NCBI RefSeq assembly: GCF_000832985.1
Contig: NZ_CP009920.1
Coordinates: 4,458,501 to 4,522,500, forward strand
From: Priestia megaterium NBRC 15308 = ATCC 14581
GTDB taxonomy: Bacteria > Bacillota > Bacilli > Bacillales > Bacillaceae_H
Direction: 5' to 3'
DNA length: 64,000 bases
The stretch's first letter is position 1. Each line of letters opens with the position of its first letter. The notes under the pieces are model-generated. The model had not been told where the DNA came from. It saw nothing but the letters and a program-made list of their open reading frames with translations, and searched no databases. This document shows, piece after piece, positions 44,111 through 52,341 of the stretch. The position numbers were made by a program, and so were the translations under genes.

Positions 44111-44467
44111 TCACTCCTCTCTACTAGCCATTCGTACCAGCTCTTCTAACCCAAAAGGTGAGTAAAGAGCCGCAGATTCTGAAAGCTGATTGCTTAATAG
44201 AAGCTTTTCATATTTAGTTAATCTAGTTTTTGCAGATTTTATGAGCTTTTCTTGTGTGTCATTTAATGTTTTATCTTTTTTATCGTACGTGCGTAGAACT
44301 TTATTTTGAGGTTTGTATTTAAGATTTTTCTTCTGCATAGGGGGTGAGGGAGGTAATTGCGGCGAGGGTTGCGTATAAATTTTCCCATTTATTTTTAGGT
44401 TAAAGTGCTTCTGAACTTCCTTGCTGTATGTTCCTTTTTGGTCATCTACCAAGCGCTGTGCTTTCAT
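44111..44467 (-). CDS. Putative antitoxin-position protein, proline-rich linker
   Basis: 118 basic residues, not a recognised VapB, MazE, HTH or ribbon-helix-helix antitoxin. Residues about 1-32 resemble a small strand-helix unit (KGTYSKEVQKHFNLKINGK). Residues 33-45 are a proline linker (QPSPQLPPSPPMQKK), and the rest is helical (TLNDTQEKLIKSAKTRL, KYEKLLLSNQLSESAAL). Placement seven bases before the PIN gene, same strand, suggests a toxin-antitoxin pair. That is inference from context. Confidence 0.6.
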   Translation of the reverse strand: MKAQRLVDDQKGTYSKEVQKHFNLKINGKIYTQPSPQLPPSPPMQKKNLKYKPQNKVLRTYDKKDKTLNDTQEKLIKSAKTRLTKYEKLLLSNQLSESAALYSPFGLEELVRMASREE

Positions 44468-44701
44468 GATATCCCTGCCTTTTTTATAAATTTATATAGT
44501 ATATGTGATGAAGTTTTCTCTTACTATTCCTTTTATATAAAAAGATTAAAAAATTAGCTTCCGGGAGTTATTAAATTAACTAATGTTTGCCTGGGGGGTG
44601 ATAATCTCAGCGAATACCGGACAAAGGTTTAAAAACATGATATCGTGTAAGAGAATAAATCAGTATCGGTTAGAGAAGGAACTACAAAAAGGGGATACAA
44701 A

Positions 44702-45262
44702 ATGAAAACAGAAAAACAAAAAATGCTGGATGGAGAATTATACCTTTCCGCTGATCCGCAATTAATAAAAGAACGTGAAAACGCTCGAAGATTAACAAGG
44801 CTTTATAACCAAACAACAGAAAGGGAAGAAGAAAGACGTACAAACTTATTAAAAGAACTGTTTGGGTCTACGGGAAATTCTCTTTGCATAGAGCCTACTT
44901 TCCGCTGTGACTACGGTTCTAACATTCATGTTGGAGAAAATTTTTATGCTAACTTTGATTGCGTACTTTTAGATGTATGTGAAATAAGAATAGGAGATAA
45001 TTGTTTTCTTGCACCAGGTGTACATATCTATACAGCAACTCATCCTTTGCATGCTCTTGAAAGAATTTCAGGAGCTGAGTTTGGAAAACGCGTAGAAATA
45101 GGAAATAACGTCTGGATTGGGGGAAGAGCCGTTATTAATCCTGGAGTGAAAATAGGCAACAATGCGGTAATTGCTTCCGGTACCGTTGTGACAAAAAATG
45201 TTCCTGATAACGTGGTAGTCGGAGGCAATCCTGCAGTTATAATCAAGCATATTGAAAATTAA
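44702..45262 (+). CDS. maa: Hexapeptide-repeat sugar O-acetyltransferase (maltose/galactoside type)
   Basis: 186 residues. The N-terminal Mac domain ([21 protein letters not shown], about 8-28) precedes left-handed beta-helix repeats from about 60 to the end ([37 protein letters not shown]). The catalytic His is in TATHPLHA (about 113-120). It acetylates sugars with acetyl-CoA. AAAAGGGG precedes the ATG. Maltose specificity is by family resemblance only. Confidence 0.9.
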   Translation: MKTEKQKMLDGELYLSADPQLIKERENARRLTRLYNQTTEREEERRTNLLKELFGSTGNSLCIEPTFRCDYGSNIHVGENFYANFDCVLLDVCEIRIGDNCFLAPGVHIYTATHPLHALERISGAEFGKRVEIGNNVWIGGRAVINPGVKIGNNAVIASGTVVTKNVPDNVVVGGNPAVIIKHIEN

Positions 45263-45265
45263 AGA

Positions 45266-45305
45266 ATAAACAAAGAGCTTTTGAATTGTAAAAGCTCTTT
45301 GTTTA
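45266..45305 (+). terminator. Terminator of the acetyltransferase gene
   Basis: AAACAAAGAGCTTTT / AAAAGCTCTTTGTTT, a perfect 15-base stem. Confidence 0.85.
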
Positions 45306-45402
45306 TACGATGTTTTATTGCCGATTTGGCTCGTTCTCATTTATAATGTTTTGGTTAAATGTAAAAATATACATATTTCCTTCCGAGATCATCCATACTT
45401 TA

Positions 45403-45432
45403 TTGACAAAGGAAAATTAATCGTGGTATATT
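45403..45432 (+). promoter_or_regulatory. SigA promoter of the dioxygenase gene
   Basis: TTGACA (45403-45408) and TATATT (45427-45432), 18 bases apart. The operator palindrome begins on the last base of the -10. Confidence 0.7.
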
Positions 45433-45449
45433 ATCTTTAATTAAAGATA
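45432..45449. promoter_or_regulatory. MhqR-like operator palindrome
   Basis: TATCTTTAATTAAAGATA is a perfect 9+9 palindrome. It keeps the outer TATCT/AGATA of the MhqR operator known from B. subtilis quinone-stress genes (as I recall, TATCTCGAATTCGAGATA). An extra half site, AATTAAAGATAA, follows at about 45454-45465. Confidence 0.65.
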
Positions 45450-45508
45450 TTCAAATTAAAGATAAATGACGAATGATAAACTAGACGATTTATCCGGAGG
45501 AATGTAGA

Positions 45509-46486
45509 ATGAACCACTTAAAAGGAATACACCACGTAACGGCTATTACAAGCAGTGCAGAAAAGAATTATGAATTTTTCACATATGTGTTAGGCATGCG
45601 CTTAGTTAAAAAAACGGTCAATCAAGATGATATTCAAACGTATCATTTGTTTTTTGCAGATGATAAAGGTAGCGCCGGAACGGACATGACTTTTTTTGAT
45701 TTTCCAGGTATTCCAAAAGGTTTTCACGGAACAAATGAAATTTCAAAAACATCTTTCCGCGTTCCAAATGATGCGGCTTTAGACTATTGGGTAAAGCGCT
45801 TTGATCGCTTAGAAGTAAATCATACGGGGATTCAAGAGCTATTTGGGAAAAAGACGCTTTCGTTTGTTGATTTTGATGATCAGCAGTATCAGTTAATTTC
45901 CGATGAAGGAAATCAAGGAGTTGAATCAGGCACTCCTTGGCAAAAAGGCCCTGTCCCTCTTCAATACGCTATTACGGGACTCGGTCCTATCTTTATTCGT
46001 ATTGCCGAGTTTAATTACTTTAAAGAAATGATGGAAAAAGTCCTTTTATTTAAAGAGATTGCTCAAGAAGGAGATCTTCACCTATTCGAAGTAGGAGAAG
46101 GAGGAAACGGTGCGCAAGTAGTAGTAGAATACAATGAAAAACTTCCGCAGGCTCAGCAAGGTTTTGGAACTGTTCATCACGTTGCTTTTCGCGTAGAAAA
46201 TCGACAAGCTCTTGAAGAGTGGATTAATCGAATGCCAAGCTTCGGTTTCCATACGTCTGGTTATGTGAATCGTCACTTCTTTGAATCGTTGTATGCAAGA
46301 GTGGCTCCGCAAATTTTATTTGAATTTGCGACAGATGGACCAGGATTTATGGGAGATGAACCTTACGAAACGCTTGGAGAAAAATTATCACTGCCTCCGT
46401 TTTTAGAGCCAAAACGTGCAGAAATTGAGAAGCTCGTGCGTCCGATTGATACAGTAAGAAGTACAAAAGAGTTTGTAAAAGAATAG
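45509..46486 (+). CDS. Ring-cleaving extradiol-type dioxygenase, MhqA/MhqO family
   Basis: 325 residues made of two VOC domains. The N-domain is GIHHVTAITSSAEKNYEFFTYVLGM (His8). The second half has FGTVHHVAFRV (about 220-230) and the final ligand Glu in APQILFEFATDGPGF. In B. subtilis such enzymes (MhqA, MhqE, MhqO) detoxify quinones and catechols under MhqR. The palindromic operator on its promoter supports the same control. CCGGAGGAATG precedes the ATG. Confidence 0.9.
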   Translation: MNHLKGIHHVTAITSSAEKNYEFFTYVLGMRLVKKTVNQDDIQTYHLFFADDKGSAGTDMTFFDFPGIPKGFHGTNEISKTSFRVPNDAALDYWVKRFDRLEVNHTGIQELFGKKTLSFVDFDDQQYQLISDEGNQGVESGTPWQKGPVPLQYAITGLGPIFIRIAEFNYFKEMMEKVLLFKEIAQEGDLHLFEVGEGGNGAQVVVEYNEKLPQAQQGFGTVHHVAFRVENRQALEEWINRMPSFGFHTSGYVNRHFFESLYARVAPQILFEFATDGPGFMGDEPYETLGEKLSLPPFLEPKRAEIEKLVRPIDTVRSTKEFVKE

Positions 46487-46491
46487 TACAC

Positions 46492-46526
46492 AAAAAACAC
46501 TCAAATAGCTATTTGAGTGTTTTTTG
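46492..46526. terminator. Terminator after the dioxygenase gene
   Basis: AAAACACTCAAATA / TATTTGAGTGTTTT, nearly loopless perfect palindrome with T-run. Confidence 0.88.
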
Positions 46527-46636
46527 CTGTTTCAAAGATGAACAAGCTTTCAAAACGCTAAAAAAGAACGTGTTTTTGATATTTTCTACTTTTATATATA
46601 CCTGTCGCGAATGTTTGCTTAAAAACTGCCAATGCT

Positions 46637-47143
46637 CTACAAGGAAGGAGTAGGAGTGGGTTGTGCATAGCCTTCTTTATATTTTTCATCGATGTCTTTG
46701 CGGATATCTTTTATTGATTTGCCTCGGTTATAGTCGAGCATAGCTTTAGCTGCAATTTCTATACACAATCCGCACTTTGTTCCATGATCATCCCAGACAA
46801 CTGCTCCGTTTCTTTTATTTTTAAAAATAAAGCAGTCATAGCTGTTTTTGTGATTCGCTTCCATGCCACATCCGCAGTAGCAAGGGATTTTTTCAAGCAG
46901 TTCACGATTTTTAGCAACGGATAGATAAACTAGTTTCATATCTTTAGGCTGATTCTTCAAAAACTGTGGCAAAACATCTGCTCCCGGAGTCTCTTCGCGA
47001 ATATCAGCAACTGCAGCTTTGTGATGTTCATGACCTGAATGTGCAGAAGAGTTTGTGGCAGAAGAAGTTGTTGTATTGTTTGAACAAGCGGATAATCCAA
47101 TACTTGTAGCGAGAATCCCCAATAAAATAATTGATTTTTTCAA
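46637..47143 (-). CDS. PCYCGC-motif lipoprotein
   Basis: 168 residues. A signal peptide (KKSIILLGILATSIGLSAC) with lipobox LSAC anchors it outside the membrane. A His-rich patch (HSGHEHH) follows. The core holds PCYCGCGM (about 88-95) and CGLCIEIA (about 123-130), four or five cysteines probably binding metal or heme. This is the PCYCGC family found in Bacilli, function unknown. I prefer the TTG at 47143, nine bases after AAAGGATG. The ATG at 47155 is too close to it. Confidence 0.78.
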   Translation of the reverse strand: MKKSIILLGILATSIGLSACSNNTTTSSATNSSAHSGHEHHKAAVADIREETPGADVLPQFLKNQPKDMKLVYLSVAKNRELLEKIPCYCGCGMEANHKNSYDCFIFKNKRNGAVVWDDHGTKCGLCIEIAAKAMLDYNRGKSIKDIRKDIDEKYKEGYAQPTPTPSL

Positions 47144-47377
47144 TACAATTAACATCCTTTCATGTGAAAATAAATGATAGTTGCATCATACACGGCAGTT
47201 TATCTATGTAGATAATTAAATACCTGCTTGTTTATATCTAATTCTCTATAAGTATGCAGAGCGGTTATCGTGTATGATAGAGATGGACGAGGAAAAAATA
47301 TGAAGCATGAATTTATCATAAGGTGCGTTTTGTAAGTAATTGGACACAAGGAGAAAGTGAACGGAGGTTAAATAGTA

Positions 47378-48226
47378 GTGAGTGAACAAAATCAACGTCT
47401 TTTTGAATATATTTTAGAAAATTCAGCCTCTATCAGTGAAGAATGGCTGCGCCAAAGAAGTAATATTAAAGGATCGATTTACTCAAAGGACGCAGATTCT
47501 TCAGTTGAGAAAAAGCTGCGTGAGCAGCATCTTTATACGATTGAAACAATTGCGAGCGGCTTTCTTGACGATCAAAAGATTTTTAAGCAACGTATGGTGA
47601 AATGGACGACGGAAGTAGTAAACAGTAGAATTAAATTTGATACGCCGATTTACGAGGTAGTAGAAGCGCTAAGCAAAACAAGAAAAATTATTTGGACGTA
47701 TGTCAAAACATATAGTCTGATACATTCATCTATTACAAAAGAAGATATACTGTCTTGGAGCGAAGTTTATCATACAACATTTGATAAACTCATTAATGAA
47801 TTCTCCGAACAGTATTATAAAATCACAAGGCAAAAAATAAGTCTTCAGCAAGAGCTAATCGACGAAACGAGTTTTCCTGTCATTCCAATTGTAGATCACA
47901 TCGCGGTCTTGCCTTTAGTAGGGCTTATTGATGAAATCAAAGGTGATTCTATTATCGAGGTTGTTCCAAAAAAGTGTGCAGAAAAACATATAAGGCATCT
48001 AGTCATTGACTTATCGGGTGTAAATTATGTAGATACGTATGTCGCTCACAAGTTTTTTGATTTGATTAACATTTTGCAGCTGCTAGGCATCCATGCGATT
48101 ATGTCAGGAGTGAGTCCTGACATGGCTCAGACGGCTGTTAATGTAGGAATTAGTTTTAATAAAATTGAAACGTTTGGACATTTACACCAAGCTCTCTCTT
48201 CGCTTGGTGTAAAGAATAAAGTATAG
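47378..48226 (+). CDS. RsbR-type stressosome protein with STAS domain
   Basis: 282 residues: an N-terminal helical (non-heme-globin-like) sensor domain (about 1-160) and a C-terminal STAS domain (about 165-280). STAS marks are SFPVIPIVDHIAVLPLVG and LVIDLSGVNYVDTYVAHKF, with the phosphorylatable position in SGVNYVDT. RsbR paralogues form the stressosome controlling SigB in Bacillus. No RsbS, RsbT or RsbX gene is adjacent, so it is a stand-alone paralogue. GTG start with GGAGG about ten bases upstream. Confidence 0.88.
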   Translation: MSEQNQRLFEYILENSASISEEWLRQRSNIKGSIYSKDADSSVEKKLREQHLYTIETIASGFLDDQKIFKQRMVKWTTEVVNSRIKFDTPIYEVVEALSKTRKIIWTYVKTYSLIHSSITKEDILSWSEVYHTTFDKLINEFSEQYYKITRQKISLQQELIDETSFPVIPIVDHIAVLPLVGLIDEIKGDSIIEVVPKKCAEKHIRHLVIDLSGVNYVDTYVAHKFFDLINILQLLGIHAIMSGVSPDMAQTAVNVGISFNKIETFGHLHQALSSLGVKNKV

Positions 48227-48242
48227 AAATACTAAATCGAAA

Positions 48243-48280
48243 CGGAACTGAGACCTTTGCTCTCCAGTTCCTTTTCTTTT
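48243..48280 (+). terminator. Terminator of the RsbR-like gene
   Basis: GGAACTG / CAGTTCC stem followed by TTTTCTTTTT. Confidence 0.7.
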
Positions 48281-48512
48281 TGTTTGTCTATATTCTGCTG
48301 CATTCAAAATCTTGTAAGCATGCCTTACAAACTCCTTTTCATATGGGGACAAATGGAAGATACTAAGGAACAAATAAACGGCGGTTTTCTATGCCAAACG
48401 TCTCGTTTAGCTCAAGAATGGAGGTGTAAAGAGAAGAATAAGAGAAGTATATAATGAGATAGTTAAAGTGTTAGATAAGTACTGATAAGCCGTGTGATTA
48501 AGGAGGAGTTCT

Positions 48513-48710
48513 ATGAAAATAATTTATCTTCTTTGCTTACTTCCGTTTGTAGGAATATTAGGTTTATTGCCTTTTGTTAACAAAGTAACGCCGTTTATTT
48601 TAGGGATGCCTTTTTTTCTCTTTTGGATTGTTATGTGGGTAATCCTTACGTCTTTTATTATGGGTATTGTGTACAAGCTCGATCCTGCTGTTAAAGGAGG
48701 AGATAAATAA
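48513..48710 (+). CDS. DUF3311 small membrane protein, symporter partner
   Basis: 65 residues, two hydrophobic spans (YLLCLLPFVGILGLLPFV, PFFLFWIVMWVILTSFIMGI), ending in a charged tail. DUF3311 proteins are regularly encoded directly before sodium:solute symporters, as here. The stop and the next ATG share one base. AAGGAGGAG precedes the start. Likely a small subunit or assembly factor. Confidence 0.85.
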   Translation: MKIIYLLCLLPFVGILGLLPFVNKVTPFILGMPFFLFWIVMWVILTSFIMGIVYKLDPAVKGGDK

Positions 48711-50203
48711 TGAATACCGCTCTGATTATTATTTTTGGTTTTTTACTTTTAGCTATTTATCTTGGAATTCGAGCTACGCGGGGCAAAAAAATGGATTTAG
48801 AACAGTGGAGCGTAGGCGGCAGAGGTTTTGGAACTGTTTTTGTCTTCTTTTTGATGGCGGGTGAAATCTATACTACTTTTACGTTTCTAGGAGGAAGCGC
48901 TTGGGCATATGGAAAAGGAGGGCCAGCGTTTTATATTTTAGCCTATATTTCTTTAGCGTACGTGTTAGGATATTGGATCGGCCCGCAAATATGGCGATAT
49001 GCGAAGCAGCATAAGCTCATGTCTCAGCCGGATTTTTTTGTTTCAAAATACAACAGCCCGTTTCTAGGCATCGTTGTTTCATGCGCAGGGGTGCTGGCAA
49101 TTGTTCCTTATATTATTTTACAGTTCAAAGGCTTAGGTATTATTGTATCTGAAGCTTCTTATGGCTCTATCTCTTCAACCGCAGCCATTTGGATTGGAGC
49201 CATATCATTAACGGTTTACTTAATGATATCAGGCATACATGGTTCCGCGTGGACGGCCATTGTTAAAGATATTATGATTTTTATTGTCGTCTTATTTTTA
49301 GGAATATATATGCCGTTCCATTACTACGGAGGCTTACAGCCGATGTTTGAGGCTGTGCATCAAGCAAATCCAACATTTCTTACTCTTCCCAAGACAGGTC
49401 TAAGTATTTCGTGGTTTATTTCTACAGTCATGCTGACCGTATTAGGATTTTACATGTGGCCGCATACGTTTAATGCAACGTATTCAGCTGAAAACGAGAA
49501 TGTATTTCGAAAGAATTCTATTATAAGTCCTATTTATACGTTAATGCTGCTTTTTGTCTTTTTTGTAGGGTTTACTGCTCTTATGCAGGTACCTGGACTA
49601 CAAGGCGCAGAAGCGGACTTGTCACTGCTTCGTCTTTCCATTCAAACATTTGACCCGTGGATTGTCGGCTTTATTGGCGCAGCTGGTTTATTAACAGCAC
49701 TTGTGCCTGGATCAATGCTTTTGATGGCAGCTTCTACGTCACTATCTAAAAACGTTTATGGCGTTCTTGTTCCCTCAGCGACGGGCAAACAAATTTCGAT
49801 ACTGGCTAAATGTTTCGTACCGGTCATTGCGCTTGTTTCAGTCTATTTTACACTTCATGGAGGAAATACGATTGTAACGCTTTTACTAATGGGCTACAGC
49901 ATTGTGACGCAGCTGTTTCCTGCTTTTATTTTTAGTTTAATGAAAAACAATATCGTGACTAAATACGGGGCATGTGCAGGTATTGTTGCCGGCATTGCGT
50001 CTGTGATGTATATAACGATTACTGAAACAACGCTTGGCACGTTGTTTCCTGCGTTGCCACAAATTATTAAAGATACAAATGTCGGCGTTATTTCTTTATT
50101 TATTAATTTAGTTGTATTAATGGTGGTCAGTTTAGCAACGAAAAAAATCGCCGCACAGCCGCATTTTGAAAGCGGGGCAGTAGATGGAAAACAAATTTTG
50201 TGA
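48710..50203 (+). CDS. Sodium:solute symporter (SSF family)
   Basis: 497 residues, about thirteen hydrophobic spans. The segment RGFGTVFVFFLMAGEIYTTFTFLGGSAWAYGKG is the SSF entry helix region, and GAAGLLTALVPGSMLLMAASTSLSKNV matches the sodium-site helix. It resembles PanF/YodF-like carriers. The substrate (an organic acid, amino acid or pantothenate) cannot be fixed. Translationally coupled to the DUF3311 gene. Confidence 0.9.
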   Translation: MNTALIIIFGFLLLAIYLGIRATRGKKMDLEQWSVGGRGFGTVFVFFLMAGEIYTTFTFLGGSAWAYGKGGPAFYILAYISLAYVLGYWIGPQIWRYAKQHKLMSQPDFFVSKYNSPFLGIVVSCAGVLAIVPYIILQFKGLGIIVSEASYGSISSTAAIWIGAISLTVYLMISGIHGSAWTAIVKDIMIFIVVLFLGIYMPFHYYGGLQPMFEAVHQANPTFLTLPKTGLSISWFISTVMLTVLGFYMWPHTFNATYSAENENVFRKNSIISPIYTLMLLFVFFVGFTALMQVPGLQGAEADLSLLRLSIQTFDPWIVGFIGAAGLLTALVPGSMLLMAASTSLSKNVYGVLVPSATGKQISILAKCFVPVIALVSVYFTLHGGNTIVTLLLMGYSIVTQLFPAFIFSLMKNNIVTKYGACAGIVAGIASVMYITITETTLGTLFPALPQIIKDTNVGVISLFINLVVLMVVSLATKKIAAQPHFESGAVDGKQIL

Positions 50204-50435
50204 AAATCTTTTTCCAATTGCGTTTTAAGAACATCATGAAGGGTATAAAAGTAGTGCATCATCAAAATGTTCAATATGGCTGCAAGACATAAGCAGCCTT
50301 CTCGATAAAATGTAACGATTGTGTTGTTTTTAAACTTAAACATAGGTAACAAGTGTGAAAAGCAACAAGACGTATGCCACAAGCGGTGTACGTCTTTTCT
50401 ATGAAAGATATTTACCTAAAAAAGGAGATGATAAC

Positions 50436-50603
50436 ATGACATCTGAAAAAGCATTTGAGCAAAAGAAAGATCTTTTAATGAATCAAATTATTGAATCGGG
50501 TTACTTTAAAGCAGAAGACGGGAGACATTTGTACGAATTGAATTTAAGTGAACTAGAACAAACGCATCACGATCTTCAAAACCAAAAAATAAGAGAAGTA
50601 TAA
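50436..50603 (+). CDS. FbpA-like (Fur-regulated basic protein A) small protein
   Basis: 55 residues. QKKDLLMNQIIESGYFKAEDGRHLYELNLSELEQ-type sequence (pattern L-x-x-x-I-I-x-x-G-x-x-K, LYELxLSELE) matches the FbpA family. In B. subtilis FbpA works with the FsrA small RNA in iron sparing. Length is normal. AAAGGAGATGATAAC precedes the ATG. I saw no convincing Fur box (TGATAATNATTATCA) upstream, so iron control is not shown. Confidence 0.75.
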   Translation: MTSEKAFEQKKDLLMNQIIESGYFKAEDGRHLYELNLSELEQTHHDLQNQKIREV

Positions 50604-50802
50604 TTAAAATCTTCCAGATTATTAGAAATTCAGCTGATTTCGTATATGTGTGTAAATACCAGCTGTTCAGTTTGTTCCTCCGCGGCTTTTTGTTTGAAAG
50701 CAGGCACTTTTCTTTTTCTTCTGGTGCGTTTACAGCCTCGCTATTTCCAAGCGTACTCCTCAAGCATATAACTCAACACTTAAGAAATAGGCGAATAAAA
50801 AC

Positions 50803-50830
50803 AAAAAAGCGCAGAAGCTGCGCTTTTTTT
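50803..50830. terminator. Terminator of the exonuclease gene
   Basis: AAAAAAGCGCAG / CTGCGCTTTTTT with a three-base loop, usable from both sides. Confidence 0.88.
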
Positions 50831-50836
50831 GATGCG

Positions 50837-51430
50837 TTAAAAACGAGTGGAAGCCGCTGTTTTTTTAGGTTTGCTCATTGCTTTTTTTAGTACTTCAGAA
50901 AAATAAGGCTCTCCGCTAGGATTTTGCTGTCTTAGCAAGTCAATGGTTCCTTTCACGTCATCCATAGCTCTGTGAGCGTGCTCTCTCTCAATATTATGAT
51001 GATCAAGAAGCGTTGTTAGTTTTTTATTAGGAAAGCCGTACTCTTTCCATTTGACAGCACGCATAGAGCAGTGCCATTTTTGATTAGATAAAGATGGATA
51101 CCGTTTTAAAAGAAAACTGCGATCAAAAGAAGCATTATGAGCGATGATAGCCGAAACGCTAGTTAACAGCGATTCCACTTTTTTATCGTCTAATGTTTTA
51201 TTTTTAACCATCTCATTTGTAATTCCCGTTAAGTTTGTAATGTACGGGAAAATGGGAGTTGAAGGCATATTAAATTCTTCATATTCTTCTACAATGTCGA
51301 TTATTTCTCCGGTAGAAGAATCATAAGAAACAACAGCGATTGCTAGTTCGATAATATCGCATGTTTGCGCACTTAATCCCGTTGTTTCAACATCTAAAAC
51401 GGCTGCTAGTTTCACTTGTTCAGTTGACAA
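50837..51430 (-). CDS. DnaQ-like 3'-5' exonuclease (DEDDh)
   Basis: 197 residues. The four acidic positions plus His are present: DVETTGL (about 13-19), HNASFDRSFL (about 97-106) and HRAMDDVKGT (about 151-160). This is the exonuclease epsilon/RNase T fold acting on DNA or RNA 3' ends. The C-terminus is basic (KKAMSKPKKTAASTRF). Stand-alone proteins of this kind are common in Bacilli and probably act in proofreading or repair. Confidence 0.88.
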   Translation of the reverse strand: MSTEQVKLAAVLDVETTGLSAQTCDIIELAIAVVSYDSSTGEIIDIVEEYEEFNMPSTPIFPYITNLTGITNEMVKNKTLDDKKVESLLTSVSAIIAHNASFDRSFLLKRYPSLSNQKWHCSMRAVKWKEYGFPNKKLTTLLDHHNIEREHAHRAMDDVKGTIDLLRQQNPSGEPYFSEVLKKAMSKPKKTAASTRF

Positions 51431-51663
51431 CTCGTCGCCCTCCCTTTCTATTTATCATTCTATTAGCTTATCATTTTTTAACAGAAAATGTTAGTAAAAA
51501 AGATGAGGGAGCACGTACATGGATTTATTTTATACGTCCGCGTGGAAAAGGAATTTACTTTTTTAAAGGAGATGACGATTGAAAAGGAGAATAGTAATAT
51601 TTACTCATCTAAATTAAGTCTTCATTGAAAATAATGAAATGAAGAAAGAAGGGGATCGTTATC

Positions 51664-51960
51664 ATGCAATTGCTGTATATGGTACTTTTTCTTGTCTTAA
51701 TTTTTTGGGGAATTACATCTTTTATTCATTACAGGAATCAAACTATTAAAGTTCGTTTGGACAAGCATTATACGAATGCAGTAGAATGGATTGAAGCTGT
51801 TAAACAAGAGCTGGAAAAGAAAGGGAAGTCCGTGAGTTATGAAGGGGATTTCTTGTTTAAAATTGATGAAAAACCTTATGAAATCGCAGCGCGCAATATG
51901 TCTATTTGGAGCATGTCGCTCTATCATATCTTGCTGCAGCGTCAAAAAGAACATTCTTAA
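51664..51960 (+). CDS. Hypothetical membrane-anchored protein, 98 residues
   Basis: One N-terminal span (LLYMVLFLVLIFWGITSFI), then a soluble region with helix and strands (EWIEAVKQELEKKGKSVSYE, FLFKIDEKPYEIAARNMS). No family recognised. AGAAGGGGAT precedes the ATG and a terminator follows. Confidence 0.6.
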   Translation: MQLLYMVLFLVLIFWGITSFIHYRNQTIKVRLDKHYTNAVEWIEAVKQELEKKGKSVSYEGDFLFKIDEKPYEIAARNMSIWSMSLYHILLQRQKEHS

Positions 51961-51981
51961 ATTTACTTGCATACAGAAATT

Positions 51982-52016
51982 ATCACTTCTCGTCTATTGA
52001 GAAGTGATTTTTTTAT
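51982..52016 (+). terminator. Terminator of the 98-residue membrane protein gene
   Basis: ATCACTTCTC / GAGAAGTGAT with seven T. Confidence 0.88.
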
Positions 52017-52130
52017 CTTTCTGTATCCATAATGGGGAATTTTTTGTTTTTATATAATAGTAATACCGAAAAGATGGTTCTAATTCCCTAAAAAAATACG
52101 CTTCATATATTTTTATATTTGGTTATCGAT

Positions 52131-52148
52131 TTGGCATAGAATTTGCAT
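52131..52148 (+). promoter_or_regulatory. Candidate sigma-54 (SigL) promoter
   Basis: TTGGCATAGAATTTGCAT keeps the invariant GG at -24 and GC at -12 exactly 12 bases apart. It fits YTGGCACG-N4-TTGCW with two changes. The direction is toward the M6 protease, whose start codon is about 185 bases from the expected transcription start. No enhancer-binding regulator gene is in the window. Confidence 0.5.
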
Positions 52149-52341
52149 ATGTAAGAAGGGTTTATCAGACATTTTAATTGTCAGGCAAAGAAAACTAGTT
52201 ACATACTATAAAACTATTTTACATTATCTACTAGAATTAAAAAATTTTAATAATATAGTAAAATGTAGTTGACCTTCCTAGTTTTAGAATATAAAATAAA
52301 TCTTGCTAATAGTTTGAAAATTCTAAAATGGAGGGGTTTAC

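Larger units (their letters stand above)
51961..52341. other. 381-base intergenic region upstream of the M6 protease
   Basis: Contains the terminator of the preceding gene, a sigma-54-type promoter candidate at 52131-52148, and very AT-rich DNA to the protease ribosome site. No other gene was seen. Confidence 0.5.

Noticed and set aside
40000-44500. Prophage
   Set aside because: No integrase, terminase, capsid, tail or attachment-site duplication was seen. Only fragments and small genes are present.
48257-48454. 65-codon open frame after the RsbR-like gene
   Set aside because: No ribosome site. It overlaps the terminator, and the composition does not look protein-like.
50204-50435. Fur box before the FbpA-like gene
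   Set aside because: No stretch close to TGATAATNATTATCA was found, so iron control is not claimed.
51361-51582. Open frames between the exonuclease and the 98-residue protein, including a short tail WIYFIRPRGKGIYFFKGDDD
   Set aside because: Two frames compete, and neither has a convincing start or ribosome site. The tail is curious but unsupported.
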